A stretch of 64,000 nucleotides of DNA from assembly GCF_010095445.2 (NCBI RefSeq), contig NZ_WFGV02000034.1, positions 1 through 64,000 of the forward strand. Direction: 5' to 3'. The notes under the pieces are model-generated. The model was not told where the DNA came from, made no database searches, and saw only the letters and a list, made by a program, of their open reading frames with translations. A program made the position numbers and the translations under genes. Source of the DNA: Pseudomonas sp. TNT3 (GTDB taxonomy: Bacteria > Pseudomonadota > Gammaproteobacteria > Pseudomonadales > Pseudomonadaceae). This document shows, in pieces, positions 25,690-34,391 of the stretch. Numbering within the stretch: the first letter of the stretch is position 1; every line of letters begins with the position of its first letter.

Positions 25690-28600
25690 ATGGGTTTCAA
25701 TCTTTCCGCCTGGGCGCTGCGCAATCGCCAGATCGTCCTGTTCCTGATGCTTTTGCTGGCAGTGGTCGGTGCGCTTTCCTACACCAAGCTCGGACAAAGC
25801 GAAGATCCGCCGTTCACGTTCAAGGCGATGGTGATTCGTACGAACTGGCCCGGCGCAACGGCTCAGGAAGTGTCCCGCCAGGTCACCGAGCGCATTGAAA
25901 AGAAGCTGATGGAAACCGGCGAGTACGAGCGCATCGTGTCGTTCTCCCGTCCGGGCGAATCCCAGGTGACGTTCATCGCGCGCGATTCCATGCATTCGGT
26001 GGACATTCCCGAGCTTTGGTATCAAGTCCGCAAAAAAGTCAGCGATATTCGCCATACCCTGCCGCCCGGTATTCAGGGCCCTTTCTTCAATGACGAATTC
26101 GGCACCACCTTCGGCAACATCTATGCCCTGACCGGTGACGGTTTCGATTACGCCGTGCTCAAGGATTATGCGGACCGCATCCAGATCCAGCTGCAACGGG
26201 TCAAGGATGTGGGCAAGGTCGACCTGCTGGGATTGCAGGACGAGAAAATCTGGATCGAGCTGTCCAACGTCAAGCTCGCCACCCTCGGGTTGCCACTGGG
26301 GGCTGTGCAGCAAGCCCTTGAAGAGCAGAACGCCGTGTCCACTGCCGGGTTCTTCGAAACCACCAGCGAGCGATTGCAGCTACGGGTGTCGGGGAATTTT
26401 CAGACCGTCGACGAGATAAAAAACTTCCCGATCCGCGTCGGTGATCGCACGTTCCGCATCTCCGATGTGGCGGACGTGCGTCGTGGCTTCAACGATCCCC
26501 CCGCGCCGCGCATGCGCTTCATGGCGCAGGACGCCATCGGTCTGGCCGTTGCGATGAAGTCTGGCGGCGACATTCTGGTGCTGGGCAAGGCCCTGGAAGT
26601 CGAGTTCGACCGCATCCAGCAAAACCTTCCGGCGGGCATGCAGCTGCGCAAGGTCTCGGACCAGCCCGCCGCCGTGAAAACCGGCGTCGGCGAGTTCATC
26701 CAGGTGCTGGTGGAGGCCTTGGCGATTGTTTTGCTGGTGAGTTTCTTCTCCCTGGGCGTGCGCACGGGCATGGTCGTGGCGCTGGCGATTCCACTGGTGC
26801 TGGCGATGACGTTTGCCTGCATGTATTACCTGGGCATCGGTCTGCACAAGATTTCCCTGGGCGCGCTGGTGCTGGCGCTGGGGTTGCTGGTGGACGATGC
26901 GATCATCGCCGTGGAAATGATGGCGATCAAAATGGAGCAGGGTTTCGACCGGATCAAGGCAGCCAGTTATGCCTGGACCAGTACCGCATTCCCGATGCTC
27001 ACCGGCACCTTGATCACGGCGGCCGGTTTCCTGCCGATCGCCACCGCGCAATCGGGGACGGGCGAATACACCCGTTCGATCTTCCAGGTCGTGACCATTG
27101 CGTTGATCGCGTCATGGATCGCCGCCGTGGTGTTCGTGCCGTATCTGGGGGAAAAGCTGCTGCCGGACCTGGCGAAGATTCATGCTGCCAAACACGGTGC
27201 CGGCCAACCGGACCCTTACGGCACACCGTTCTATCAGCGCGTCAGACGCCTGGTGGAGTGGTGTGTTCGCTGGCGCAAGACCGTGATCGTGCTGACCATT
27301 GTGTTGTTTATCGGCTCCATCGCGCTCTTTCGCTTCGTGCCGCAGCAATTCTTTCCGGCATCGGGTCGTCTGGAGTTGATGGTCGATCTGAAGTTGGCCG
27401 AAGGCGCGTCGCTGAGCAACACCGCCGAGGAGGCCAAACGTCTTGAAACCCTGCTCAAGGATAAGGCCGGCATCGACAACTATGTCGCCTACGTGGGCAC
27501 CGGTTCACCGCGTTTTTACCTGCCGCTGGATCAACAACTGCCGGCAGCGAGCTTCGCGCAATTTGTCGTCCTGGCCAAAACCATCGAGGAGCGCGAAAGC
27601 CTGCGCACCTGGCTGATCGAAACCCTTAACGAACAATTCCCGGCGTTGCGCTCGCGGGTCACACGCCTGGAAAACGGTCCGCCCGTGGGCTATCCGGTGC
27701 AGTTCCGTGTGACCGGCGAACACATTGAGGAAGTCCGCGAACTGGCACGCAAAGTCGCGGCGAAGGTTCGCGAGAACCCGCATGTGGTCAACGTTCATCT
27801 GGACTGGGAAGAGCCGAGCAAAGTGGTGTACCTGAACGTCGATCAGGACCGTGCCCGGGCGCTTGGCGTCAGTACCGCGAACCTGTCGAAGTTTTTGCAA
27901 AGCTCCCTGACCGGTTCCAGTGTCAGCCAGTACCGCGAAGACAATGAATTGATCGAGATTCTGCTGCGCGGCACCTTGCACGAGCGCACCGAGTTGTCAT
28001 TGCTGCCAAGCCTCGCAGTGCCCACCGACAATGGCCGCAGTGTGGCCCTGTCGCAGATCGCCACCCTGGAGTACGGCTTCGAAGAGGGCATCATCTGGCA
28101 CCGCAATCGCCTGCCGAACGTGACAGTCCGCGCTGACATCTACGGCAAGGAACAACCGGCGACATTGGTTGCGCAGATCATGCCGACGCTCGATCCGATT
28201 CGCGCAGAATTGCCGGACGGCTACCTGCTGGATGTCGGCGGCACTGTGGAAGATTCTGCACGGGGGCAGAACTCGGTGAAGGCTGGCGTGCCGTTGTTCA
28301 TCGTGGTCGTGCTGACGTTGCTGATGCTGCAACTGCGCAGTTTCTCTCGCACGGTGATGGTGTTCCTCACCGCGCCACTGGGACTGATCGGTGTGACCCT
28401 GTTCTTGCTGGTGTTCCGACAGCCGTTCGGGTTTGTGGCGATGCTCGGCACCATCGCGCTGTCCGGGATGATCATGCGTAACTCGGTGATTCTGGTGGAC
28501 CAGATCGAGCAGGACATCGCCGCTGGTCTGAAGCCCTGGCAAGCGATCATCGAAGCCACTGTGCGACGCTTCCGGCCGATCGTGCTGACCGCGCTTGCGG

Positions 28601-28755
28601 CGGTGCTGGCGATGATTCCACTGTCTCGCAGCGTGTTCTTCGGGCCGATGGCAGTGGCGATCATGGGCGGCCTGATCGTGGCGACAGCATTGACGCTGTT
28701 GTTCCTGCCGGCGCTGTACGCCGCATGGTTCCGAATCAAGAAAGAAACCACCTGA
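25690..28755 (+). CDS. mexK: RND multidrug efflux pump, inner-membrane subunit, MexK-like
   Basis: This 1021-residue protein has the RND topology: one N-terminal membrane span (IVLFLMLLLAVVGAL), a large periplasmic loop, six spans, a second periplasmic loop and five final spans. The proton-relay Asp pair is in LGLLVDDAIIAVE (D402-D403). The N-terminal LGQSEDPPF motif separates it from the HAE1 pumps such as MexB and fits the MexK/VexF-like branch. Length is normal and no frame disruption is visible. It should export hydrophobic compounds by proton antiport with the adaptor upstream. Confidence 0.87.
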   Translation: MGFNLSAWALRNRQIVLFLMLLLAVVGALSYTKLGQSEDPPFTFKAMVIRTNWPGATAQEVSRQVTERIEKKLMETGEYERIVSFSRPGESQVTFIARDSMHSVDIPELWYQVRKKVSDIRHTLPPGIQGPFFNDEFGTTFGNIYALTGDGFDYAVLKDYADRIQIQLQRVKDVGKVDLLGLQDEKIWIELSNVKLATLGLPLGAVQQALEEQNAVSTAGFFETTSERLQLRVSGNFQTVDEIKNFPIRVGDRTFRISDVADVRRGFNDPPAPRMRFMAQDAIGLAVAMKSGGDILVLGKALEVEFDRIQQNLPAGMQLRKVSDQPAAVKTGVGEFIQVLVEALAIVLLVSFFSLGVRTGMVVALAIPLVLAMTFACMYYLGIGLHKISLGALVLALGLLVDDAIIAVEMMAIKMEQGFDRIKAASYAWTSTAFPMLTGTLITAAGFLPIATAQSGTGEYTRSIFQVVTIALIASWIAAVVFVPYLGEKLLPDLAKIHAAKHGAGQPDPYGTPFYQRVRRLVEWCVRWRKTVIVLTIVLFIGSIALFRFVPQQFFPASGRLELMVDLKLAEGASLSNTAEEAKRLETLLKDKAGIDNYVAYVGTGSPRFYLPLDQQLPAASFAQFVVLAKTIEERESLRTWLIETLNEQFPALRSRVTRLENGPPVGYPVQFRVTGEHIEEVRELARKVAAKVRENPHVVNVHLDWEEPSKVVYLNVDQDRARALGVSTANLSKFLQSSLTGSSVSQYREDNELIEILLRGTLHERTELSLLPSLAVPTDNGRSVALSQIATLEYGFEEGIIWHRNRLPNVTVRADIYGKEQPATLVAQIMPTLDPIRAELPDGYLLDVGGTVEDSARGQNSVKAGVPLFIVVVLTLLMLQLRSFSRTVMVFLTAPLGLIGVTLFLLVFRQPFGFVAMLGTIALSGMIMRNSVILVDQIEQDIAAGLKPWQAIIEATVRRFRPIVLTALAAVLAMIPLSRSVFFGPMAVAIMGGLIVATALTLLFLPALYAAWFRIKKETT

Positions 28756-28760
28756 CCCCC

Positions 28761-28842
28761 GTAGGAGCTGCCGCAGGCTGCGATCTTTGATCTTGCTTTA
28801 ATAAACAAGATCAAAAGATCGCAGCCTGCGGCAGCTCCTGCA
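28761..28842. repeat. REP inverted pair (TAGGAGCTGCCGCAGGCTGCGATC type)
   Basis: GTAGGAGCTGCCGCAGGCTG and its inverse GCAGCCTGCGGCAGCTCCTG flank an AT-rich centre. It sits between the converging pump gene and the DUF4197 gene, where its long stem may also act as a transcription terminator. A close relative is at 35571. Confidence 0.88.
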
Positions 28843-28850
28843 GATTCGTT

Positions 28851-29540
28851 TTACAGCGTGCCGAAAACTTTCTTCGCCAGGCTGGTCGCAGCGGCGGCCG
28901 GGTTGTTGCGGATGGTTTCTTCCTGCTTGCCGATCATCTCGAACAAGCCGTTCAGCGCCTGCTCGGTCACGTAGCTCTCGATGTTGGCATTCTTGGCGTC
29001 CAGCACACCCAAGGTGGCCGCTTGCCCAGCGAACGAGTTGTACTGTTTGGCCAGGCCAACCTGATCGGTGGCTTGCTTGACGATGGGCAGGAACTTCGCG
29101 CGAATCTGCTCGCGGCTGGTTTTGTTGAGGTACTGAGTGGCGGAGTCGTTGCCGCCGCTGAGAATGCCTTTGGCATCTTCAACACTCATTTTTTTCACGG
29201 CATCCACCAGAATCGGCTGGGCCTGGGTCACGGCCGTTTCAGCCGCTTTGTTCATGCTGGTTTCCAGCTGATCGACCTGACTGCCCATACCGAACTGTTT
29301 CATTTTGCTGGCGACTTTGCCCAGCTTGCCCGGCAGTTCGATTTTGACCTCGGGGTTGTTGCTGAACCCACCGGGCGTGCCAAGTTGTTTGACTGCCACT
29401 TGAGCACCTTGCGTCAGGGCATCCTTGAGACCGCCGGTGGCGTCTTTTTGTGACAGGTCACTGAGCGACAGCGCCAGGGCGTTGGTGCAGATCAGCAAAC
29501 CTGCACACAGACCGGCGAAGCGAAGGGTGGGGCGGAGCAT
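28851..29540 (-). CDS. DUF4197 family secreted protein
   Basis: This 229-residue protein has an N-terminal signal peptide (hydrophobic FAGLCAGLLICTNALA, likely cleaved after ALA) and a helical mature part starting LSLSDLSQKDATGGLKDALTQG, characteristic of DUF4197. The repeated motif TQYLNKTSREQIRAKFLPIVKQA is typical of the family. It should be periplasmic; function is unknown. The YbaY-like lipoprotein gene lies 26 bases upstream on the same strand. Confidence 0.83.
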   Translation of the reverse strand: MLRPTLRFAGLCAGLLICTNALALSLSDLSQKDATGGLKDALTQGAQVAVKQLGTPGGFSNNPEVKIELPGKLGKVASKMKQFGMGSQVDQLETSMNKAAETAVTQAQPILVDAVKKMSVEDAKGILSGGNDSATQYLNKTSREQIRAKFLPIVKQATDQVGLAKQYNSFAGQAATLGVLDAKNANIESYVTEQALNGLFEMIGKQEETIRNNPAAAATSLAKKVFGTL

Positions 29541-29566
29541 GGCGGCTTCCTTGTACTTGAATAGCG

Positions 29567-29965
29567 TTAGCGAACGGCGTCGACACGGATTTTCAACGGC
29601 TGCGGATCGCTGCCATTCAGTTGCACGGCGTGGTGTTCGGTGGTGATGAAGATCAGCTTGCCATCCACTTCGATGCGGGCACTGACCGAGTAGCGGTGGC
29701 CAGGATTGACCTGGACCGGATCGTAGCTGAGATGAAATGGCAGCGGCACCTGACCCTTGACCGGGCCTTTCTGTTCATCGAGGACAAGCGCGGGCGCGTC
29801 GGCCAGCGACACGTCCTGCAAGCTCACCGTCAGGGTCGCGTTCGGTGGCAGGGCGATGCGTTGAAGGTAGAAGACTTCGCCATCAAGGCTGGTTTTGGTG
29901 GCAGGTGCCATCGACTGACAGGCGCTCAGCAGGGTGGCGGCGGCCAATAGAGTGAGTTTTTTCAT
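29567..29965 (-). CDS. YbaY-family lipoprotein
   Basis: This 132-residue protein has a lipoprotein signal (lipobox LSAC, Cys16) and a beta-sandwich YbaY-like domain (VFYLQRIALPPNATLTVSLQDVSLADAPALVLDEQ, with the repeated LPP.A pattern of this family). The start at 29965 follows GGAGA by six bases; an in-frame upstream ATG lies in the intergenic hairpin. Its role is unknown; family members are periplasmic or outer-membrane lipoproteins. It lies downstream of plsB on the same strand. Confidence 0.8.
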   Translation of the reverse strand: MKKLTLLAAATLLSACQSMAPATKTSLDGEVFYLQRIALPPNATLTVSLQDVSLADAPALVLDEQKGPVKGQVPLPFHLSYDPVQVNPGHRYSVSARIEVDGKLIFITTEHHAVQLNGSDPQPLKIRVDAVR

Positions 29966-29982
29966 CGGGTATCTCCAATCAT

Positions 29983-30010
29983 TGTGGGAGCGAGCAGGCT
30001 CACTCCCACA
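29983..30010 (-). repeat. Solitary REP hairpin downstream of plsB
   Basis: A single stem GTGGGAGCGAGC / GCTCACTCCCAC lies between the plsB stop and the YbaY-like gene. As a hairpin directly after plsB it may reduce read-through. It is a half of the GTGGGAGC REP family without a partner. Confidence 0.65.
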
Positions 30011-30018
30011 CGTTTTCA

Positions 30019-32520
30019 TCAAATCTCGGGTTGTACGGCGATCTGGTCCGCCGCATCTTCACTGCGATGCAACGCCACCTGACGGATCGACAAGCGAATT
30101 TCCGCCGGCAGTACACGCTTCGCCGCACCCTCAGCCAATTCGCCCAGCAGCTCGTGATAGCTCAGCTTGCCGGCTTCATCGCGGCGCAAGACGTCCAGGT
30201 CCAGCATCGTCTGGATGAAGTGGCGGAACAGGCTCTTGTCGAAGAACTCGGGGGCGTTCAGCCCATGAAGGATCGACAGGCGCTGGGCCATGACCGTGCA
30301 CAGGTCCTCGAGCTCTTCGGCACTGATGCTGTTCTGGCCGCTGTTGAGCAGCAGGGACACGGTCATGTAAAAGCGCTGCAGGGTCTGGGCGATGCTCTTC
30401 GACAGCAAGGTGAGCAGCACGAAATGCCGCGAACTTGGCGCAGGGCGCAGGTACACGTTGTTCTCGAAGCGCAGCAACCCTTGTTCAACGAAGGCCTCGA
30501 GCCATTGATCGACCACGGCGTCCAGCTCGTCCAGGGACCAGCGAATGAACAGTTCCGATTGCAGGTACGGATACAGCGCCCGGGTATAGCGCAGGATCTG
30601 TTCGCGGCTCATGCGTGACGCGCTCTGGAAGAAACTCGCGAGCAGCGCCGGCAGGGCAAAAATGTGCAGTACGTTGTTGCGGTAATAGGTCATCAGGACT
30701 GCATTCTGCTCGTCCAGATACAGAATTTTGCCGAGCGCATCGCTCTGCTCGGACAGCAGGTCCATGTCCTTCACATGTTTGATCAGCGCTCGTCCATCAC
30801 CTTCCGGCAGGGTGGTGTGCGGCGAATATGGCACTTTGCGCAGCAGCGCCAGATAGAGGTCGAGTACGCGCGCCATGGCGCGATCGTCCAGGGCCAGGCG
30901 GGTGGTGGACAGCAAGGCGAGGGCGACCAGATTGACCGGATTGATGGCGGCCGCTTCGTTCAGGTGCTGCGCGACTTTTTCCCCGAGACGGTTGGTGGTT
31001 TCGTTGAGCCACGCCGGTTTGAATTGCGGCCCTAATTCCTGTTGGCGCCAGTCTGGCTGTTCGCTGTCGAGGAATTCCGCGAGTTTGATCGGCTCACCGA
31101 AGTTCACCGCCACCTGACCAAAGCGCTGCTTGAGGGCGCCGATGACTTTGAAGATGTCGAAGATCGATTCTTTCTTCTTGGTGGCGCCACGCAGTTCGCC
31201 CAGGTAAGTCCGGCCTTCCAGTACACGCTCGTAACCGATGTACACCGGAATAAAAACGATCGGCATGCGCGAGGAGCGCAGGAAGCTGCGCAGGGTGATC
31301 GCAAGCATCCCGGTTTTCGGTTGCAGCATGCGCCCTGTGCGCGAGCGGCCGCCTTCAACGAAGTACTCAACCGGGAAACCTTTGGTGAACAGCGTGTGCA
31401 GGTATTCGTTGAACACCGAGGTGTAGAGCGGGTTGCCCTTGAACGTACGGCGCATGAAAAACGCCCCGCCACGGCGCAAGAGACTGCCAATCACCGGCAT
31501 GTTCAGGTTGATGCCGGCGGCGATGTGCGGCGGCGTCAGGCCATTGCGGAACAGCAGGTACGACAGCAGCAGGTAGTCGATATGGCTGCGGTGGCAGGGG
31601 ACATAGATGACCTCGTGGCCCTGGGCGACCTTCTGCACACCTTCGATGTGGTTGACCTTGATTCCGTCGTAGATCTTGTTCCAGAACCAGCTCAACACCA
31701 CTTCGAGGAAGCGGATCGCGGTGTAGGTGTAGTCCGAGGCAATCTCGTTGCCGTAACGCAGGGCCTGCGCCTTGGCTTTTTCGGGCGAGATGTTTTCGCG
31801 CTCGGCTTCGTCGAAGATTGCCTGTTTCACCAGCGGCTGGTTGAGCAAGCCTTTGACCAGGTTGCGACGGTGGGAAATGTCGGGACCGATCACGGCGGCT
31901 TTCAGGTTGCGAAAGTGCACCCGCAGGATGCGCTGGGCCATGCGCACGGTGCGTTCGTGGCCTTTGTTGTGATCGATCAGTTCGCGCAGGTGGATAGGCG
32001 CGGAGAACTGCACGCGCGTCTTGCGCCCCAACACGATGATGCTCAGCAGGCGACGCAATCGCCCGGTGACCGCCCAGCTGTCCGCGAACAGCAGTTTCCA
32101 CGGGCTCGACTCACTGTCCGGCGACTGGCCCCAGAACACGCTGACCGGAATGATCTGCGCATCTTCGGCGGCATTCTGGCTCAGTGCGCTGACCAGGCGG
32201 GTGAGGGTGGGCGGTGCGCCGCGTTTGTCCTGACGGCCAAGCCAGTCCGGTTCCGGCGTCAGGTAGAAGAACGCCGCAGGTTCCAGCAGGTTGCCCACCG
32301 ATACGGGCAGCACCGGGCGCGGCAGGCCGGCTTTGGTGCATTCGGTATCGACCACGGCAAGGTCGGTCAGCGAAGGGTTTTGCAGGACGTAGAACACCGG
32401 ACGACTGCGGTCGAGGTTGAGGGTAAAGGACGACTGGTTGATCGTCTCCGAGCGAACCCAGAGGTACAGCAGTCGGCGCAAGGTGCCAAACACAAGACGA
32501 CGGAACGGGGAGCGGGTCAT
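30019..32520 (-). CDS. plsB: Glycerol-3-phosphate acyltransferase
   Basis: This 833-residue membrane-associated enzyme transfers an acyl chain to the sn-1 position of glycerol-3-phosphate, the first step of phospholipid synthesis. The acyltransferase motif HRSHIDYLLLSY (HX4D) is at about residues 306-317, followed by the GGAFFMRR and VEYFVEGGRSRTG motifs. The start is taken at 32520 (MTRSPFRRLVFG), which gives the standard length; the longer in-frame extension to 32586 lacks support. It is divergent from the cold-shock gene. Confidence 0.92.
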   Translation of the reverse strand: MTRSPFRRLVFGTLRRLLYLWVRSETINQSSFTLNLDRSRPVFYVLQNPSLTDLAVVDTECTKAGLPRPVLPVSVGNLLEPAAFFYLTPEPDWLGRQDKRGAPPTLTRLVSALSQNAAEDAQIIPVSVFWGQSPDSESSPWKLLFADSWAVTGRLRRLLSIIVLGRKTRVQFSAPIHLRELIDHNKGHERTVRMAQRILRVHFRNLKAAVIGPDISHRRNLVKGLLNQPLVKQAIFDEAERENISPEKAKAQALRYGNEIASDYTYTAIRFLEVVLSWFWNKIYDGIKVNHIEGVQKVAQGHEVIYVPCHRSHIDYLLLSYLLFRNGLTPPHIAAGINLNMPVIGSLLRRGGAFFMRRTFKGNPLYTSVFNEYLHTLFTKGFPVEYFVEGGRSRTGRMLQPKTGMLAITLRSFLRSSRMPIVFIPVYIGYERVLEGRTYLGELRGATKKKESIFDIFKVIGALKQRFGQVAVNFGEPIKLAEFLDSEQPDWRQQELGPQFKPAWLNETTNRLGEKVAQHLNEAAAINPVNLVALALLSTTRLALDDRAMARVLDLYLALLRKVPYSPHTTLPEGDGRALIKHVKDMDLLSEQSDALGKILYLDEQNAVLMTYYRNNVLHIFALPALLASFFQSASRMSREQILRYTRALYPYLQSELFIRWSLDELDAVVDQWLEAFVEQGLLRFENNVYLRPAPSSRHFVLLTLLSKSIAQTLQRFYMTVSLLLNSGQNSISAEELEDLCTVMAQRLSILHGLNAPEFFDKSLFRHFIQTMLDLDVLRRDEAGKLSYHELLGELAEGAAKRVLPAEIRLSIRQVALHRSEDAADQIAVQPEI

Positions 32521-32622
32521 ACGGCTTCTGCATGAGTGAATAAAACCGAGCAGGTGCTCGGGCGGTGGATAGTGTGCCGGATTCATCGAAAATCGGCAAA
32601 AAAGCGGCTAAGTAAACTTGAG

Positions 32623-32650
32623 TTGAGAGTTTTTGCGTCTGTCATATACT
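32623..32650 (+). promoter_or_regulatory. Sigma-70-type promoter of the cold-shock gene
   Basis: TTGAGA (32623-32628), a 16-base spacer and TATACT (32645-32650) lie 36 bases upstream of the start codon, which is preceded by GAAGGGG. Confidence 0.7.
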
Positions 32651-32686
32651 CGCCCGCTCAACAATAAAAAGAAGGGGTACTGAGTT

Positions 32687-32896
32687 ATGGCTGCGCGCGA
32701 GACCGGCAATGTGAAGTGGTTCAATGACGCCAAGGGCTACGGCTTTATTCAGCGCGAAGACGGGGTGGACGTGTTCGTGCACTACCGCGCGATCCGCGGC
32801 GAAGGTCACCGTTCGCTGGCTGAAGGTCAGCAGGTTGAATATGCGGTGGTGACGGGGGAGAAGGGGTTGCAGGCTGAGGATGTGGTGGGGCTGTAA
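32687..32896 (+). CDS. Cold-shock domain protein (CspA family)
   Basis: This 69-residue single-domain OB-fold protein binds single-stranded RNA and DNA. RNP1 (KGYGFIQ) and RNP2 (VFVHY) are intact, and the N-terminus GNVKWFNDAKGYGFI is classical. RNP2 has Tyr in place of the usual HF (VFVHYRAI instead of VFVHFSAI), as in some Pseudomonas paralogues. It is monocistronic with its own promoter. Confidence 0.93.
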   Translation: MAARETGNVKWFNDAKGYGFIQREDGVDVFVHYRAIRGEGHRSLAEGQQVEYAVVTGEKGLQAEDVVGL

Positions 32897-32924
32897 ACAC
32901 GACCGCCCGGATCACACAAACCCA

Positions 32925-33066
32925 CTGTGGGAGCGGGCTGTGGCGAGGGGATTTATCCCCGTTGGACTGCGAAGCAGGCCTCATGTTTTGAGGCGGCTGC
33001 GCCACCCAACGGGGCAACGGGGCGGTGCGACGTTTCGCTGATCCCCTCGCCACGCCCCCTCCCACA
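32925..33066. repeat. Composite nested REP element
   Basis: An outer pair of the GTGGGAGC family (CTGTGGGAGCGGGC left, CCCCCTCCCACAA right) encloses an inner pair of the GTGGCGAGGGGATT family (32940 to 33053). The two families are thus nested in one 140-base block after the cold-shock gene. Confidence 0.75.
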
Positions 33067-33121
33067 ATGATCTCCTTTTGGCATGTCATCAGGGTATGCC
33101 AATAGTGCGGTGTTGAAGCGC

Positions 33122-33499
33122 TTAAACAGTTTTCCAGGTGATCTCTTCTTCACCATCGGCACTGATGCGCATCCAGCGATCTGCGGTTTCCTCGCCTTCT
33201 TCCTCGACCCAGGTACCCGGAGCGCAACGTACTTCGACGTTCAGCGCGGCGAACGCAGCGCGGGCGCAGGCGATGTCGTCTTCCCACGGGGTCTGGTCAC
33301 TTTCCAGGTACAGACTGTTCCATTTTCCGACGGCTTTCGGCAGCCAGGTGACGGGCACATTGCCTGCCTTGCACTTGTAGGTCTGGCCTTTCTGTACCCA
33401 GTCGGTGCACGGGCCCAGCGCGGCGCCGAGCCAGGCTGCGATGGCCTTGTAGTCGACGTCAGCGTCTTTCAGGTAAATCTCGATATCGGGTTGGCGCAT
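33122..33499 (-). CDS. Conserved hypothetical protein
   Basis: This 125-residue soluble acidic protein begins MRQPDIEIYLKDADVDYKAIAAWL. It has two cysteines in the ALGPCTDW and TYKCKAGN segments and ends in a Trp/acid-rich tail (WVEEEGEETADRWMRIS). I recognise no characterised family; similar proteins occur in Pseudomonas. The start at 33499 is supported by GAGGA just upstream; the longer frame reaching 33571 is not. Confidence 0.72.
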   Translation of the reverse strand: MRQPDIEIYLKDADVDYKAIAAWLGAALGPCTDWVQKGQTYKCKAGNVPVTWLPKAVGKWNSLYLESDQTPWEDDIACARAAFAALNVEVRCAPGTWVEEEGEETADRWMRISADGEEEITWKTV

Positions 33500-33581
33500 G
33501 GATGTCCTCACTGCGGGTCTGAAAAATCCATTCGCGGATTTAGCCGGCCTCAAGCCATTGCTCAAGACCAAAAATTAAAGG

Positions 33582-34391
33582 TTATTGCAGCACGAAATAA
33601 TCGTAGCGCATGGAAACAGTGACTTCGAACGGCTCGACCTGATCGATGACGGCCGCTCGACGCTCAGCGCTGGCGCGCCAGCCGTGAGGTGTCATCGCCA
33701 ACAGGTTCGCCCGGTCCTGACCCTTTTCCAGGGTCAGTTTGAATTCCAGGGTTTCACTGTGCTGCAGCGCCATGCCTTCCGGCACCAGCGCGAGGTGCTT
33801 GTCGTCGGTGTATTCACGGACTTCGTCGTACAGCCGCTCGCGTAATTCCATCAGATGCCCGCTGGTCGGTCCGACTTTCATCAACCCGCCACCCTGGCTC
33901 AGCAAACGCTTGGCTTCTTCCCAGTCCAGAGGACTGAAAACGCTGGCGAGAAACTGGCAACTGCCTGAAGCCAACGGTACGCGGGCCATGCTGGCGATCA
34001 ACCAGGTCAACTGCGGGTTACGTTTGCAGGCGCGTTTGACCGCTTCACGGGAAATATCCAGCGCGTAGCCGTCAGCATTCGGCAAGGCCTGGGCGATTTG
34101 CGCGGTGTAGTAACCCTCGCCACAACCAATGTCCAGCCAGCGCTGCGGCGCGTACTGCGCCGCCAACTCCGCCAGACGCTTGGCCACCGGCGCGTAATGG
34201 CCGGCGTTGAGGAAATCGCGCCGGGCTTCGACCATCGCCAGGTTATCCCCAGGGTCGCGGCTGTTCTTGTGCTGCACCGGCAGCAGGTTCAGGTAACCCT
34301 GCCGCGCGCGGTCGAAACGATGGCCGGCGGGGCACGCCACGCCGTTGTCCACCGCATTCAGCGGTTCGCTGCAGATCGGGCAGGCCAGCAT
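33582..34391 (-). CDS. rlmA: 23S rRNA (guanine-N1)-methyltransferase, RlmA-like
   Basis: This 269-residue protein has an N-terminal zinc ribbon (CPICSEPL, then CPAGHRFD) and a SAM-dependent methyltransferase fold with motif I LDIGCGEGYYT. This layout is that of RlmA/TlrB, which methylate G745/G748 of 23S rRNA. The ATG at 34391 overlaps the dapE stop (TGATG), so translation is coupled to dapE; a TTG one codon earlier is less likely. Confidence 0.83.
   Translation of the reverse strand: MLACPICSEPLNAVDNGVACPAGHRFDRARQGYLNLLPVQHKNSRDPGDNLAMVEARRDFLNAGHYAPVAKRLAELAAQYAPQRWLDIGCGEGYYTAQIAQALPNADGYALDISREAVKRACKRNPQLTWLIASMARVPLASGSCQFLASVFSPLDWEEAKRLLSQGGGLMKVGPTSGHLMELRERLYDEVREYTDDKHLALVPEGMALQHSETLEFKLTLEKGQDRANLLAMTPHGWRASAERRAAVIDQVEPFEVTVSMRYDYFVLQ

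Noticed and set aside
24631..26313. 560-codon open frame antisense to the efflux genes
   Set aside because: It lies wholly within the RND adaptor and pump genes on the other strand and shows no protein family.
31042..32535. 497-codon open frame antisense to plsB
   Set aside because: It is a shadow of plsB; translation is low-complexity and unrelated to any family.
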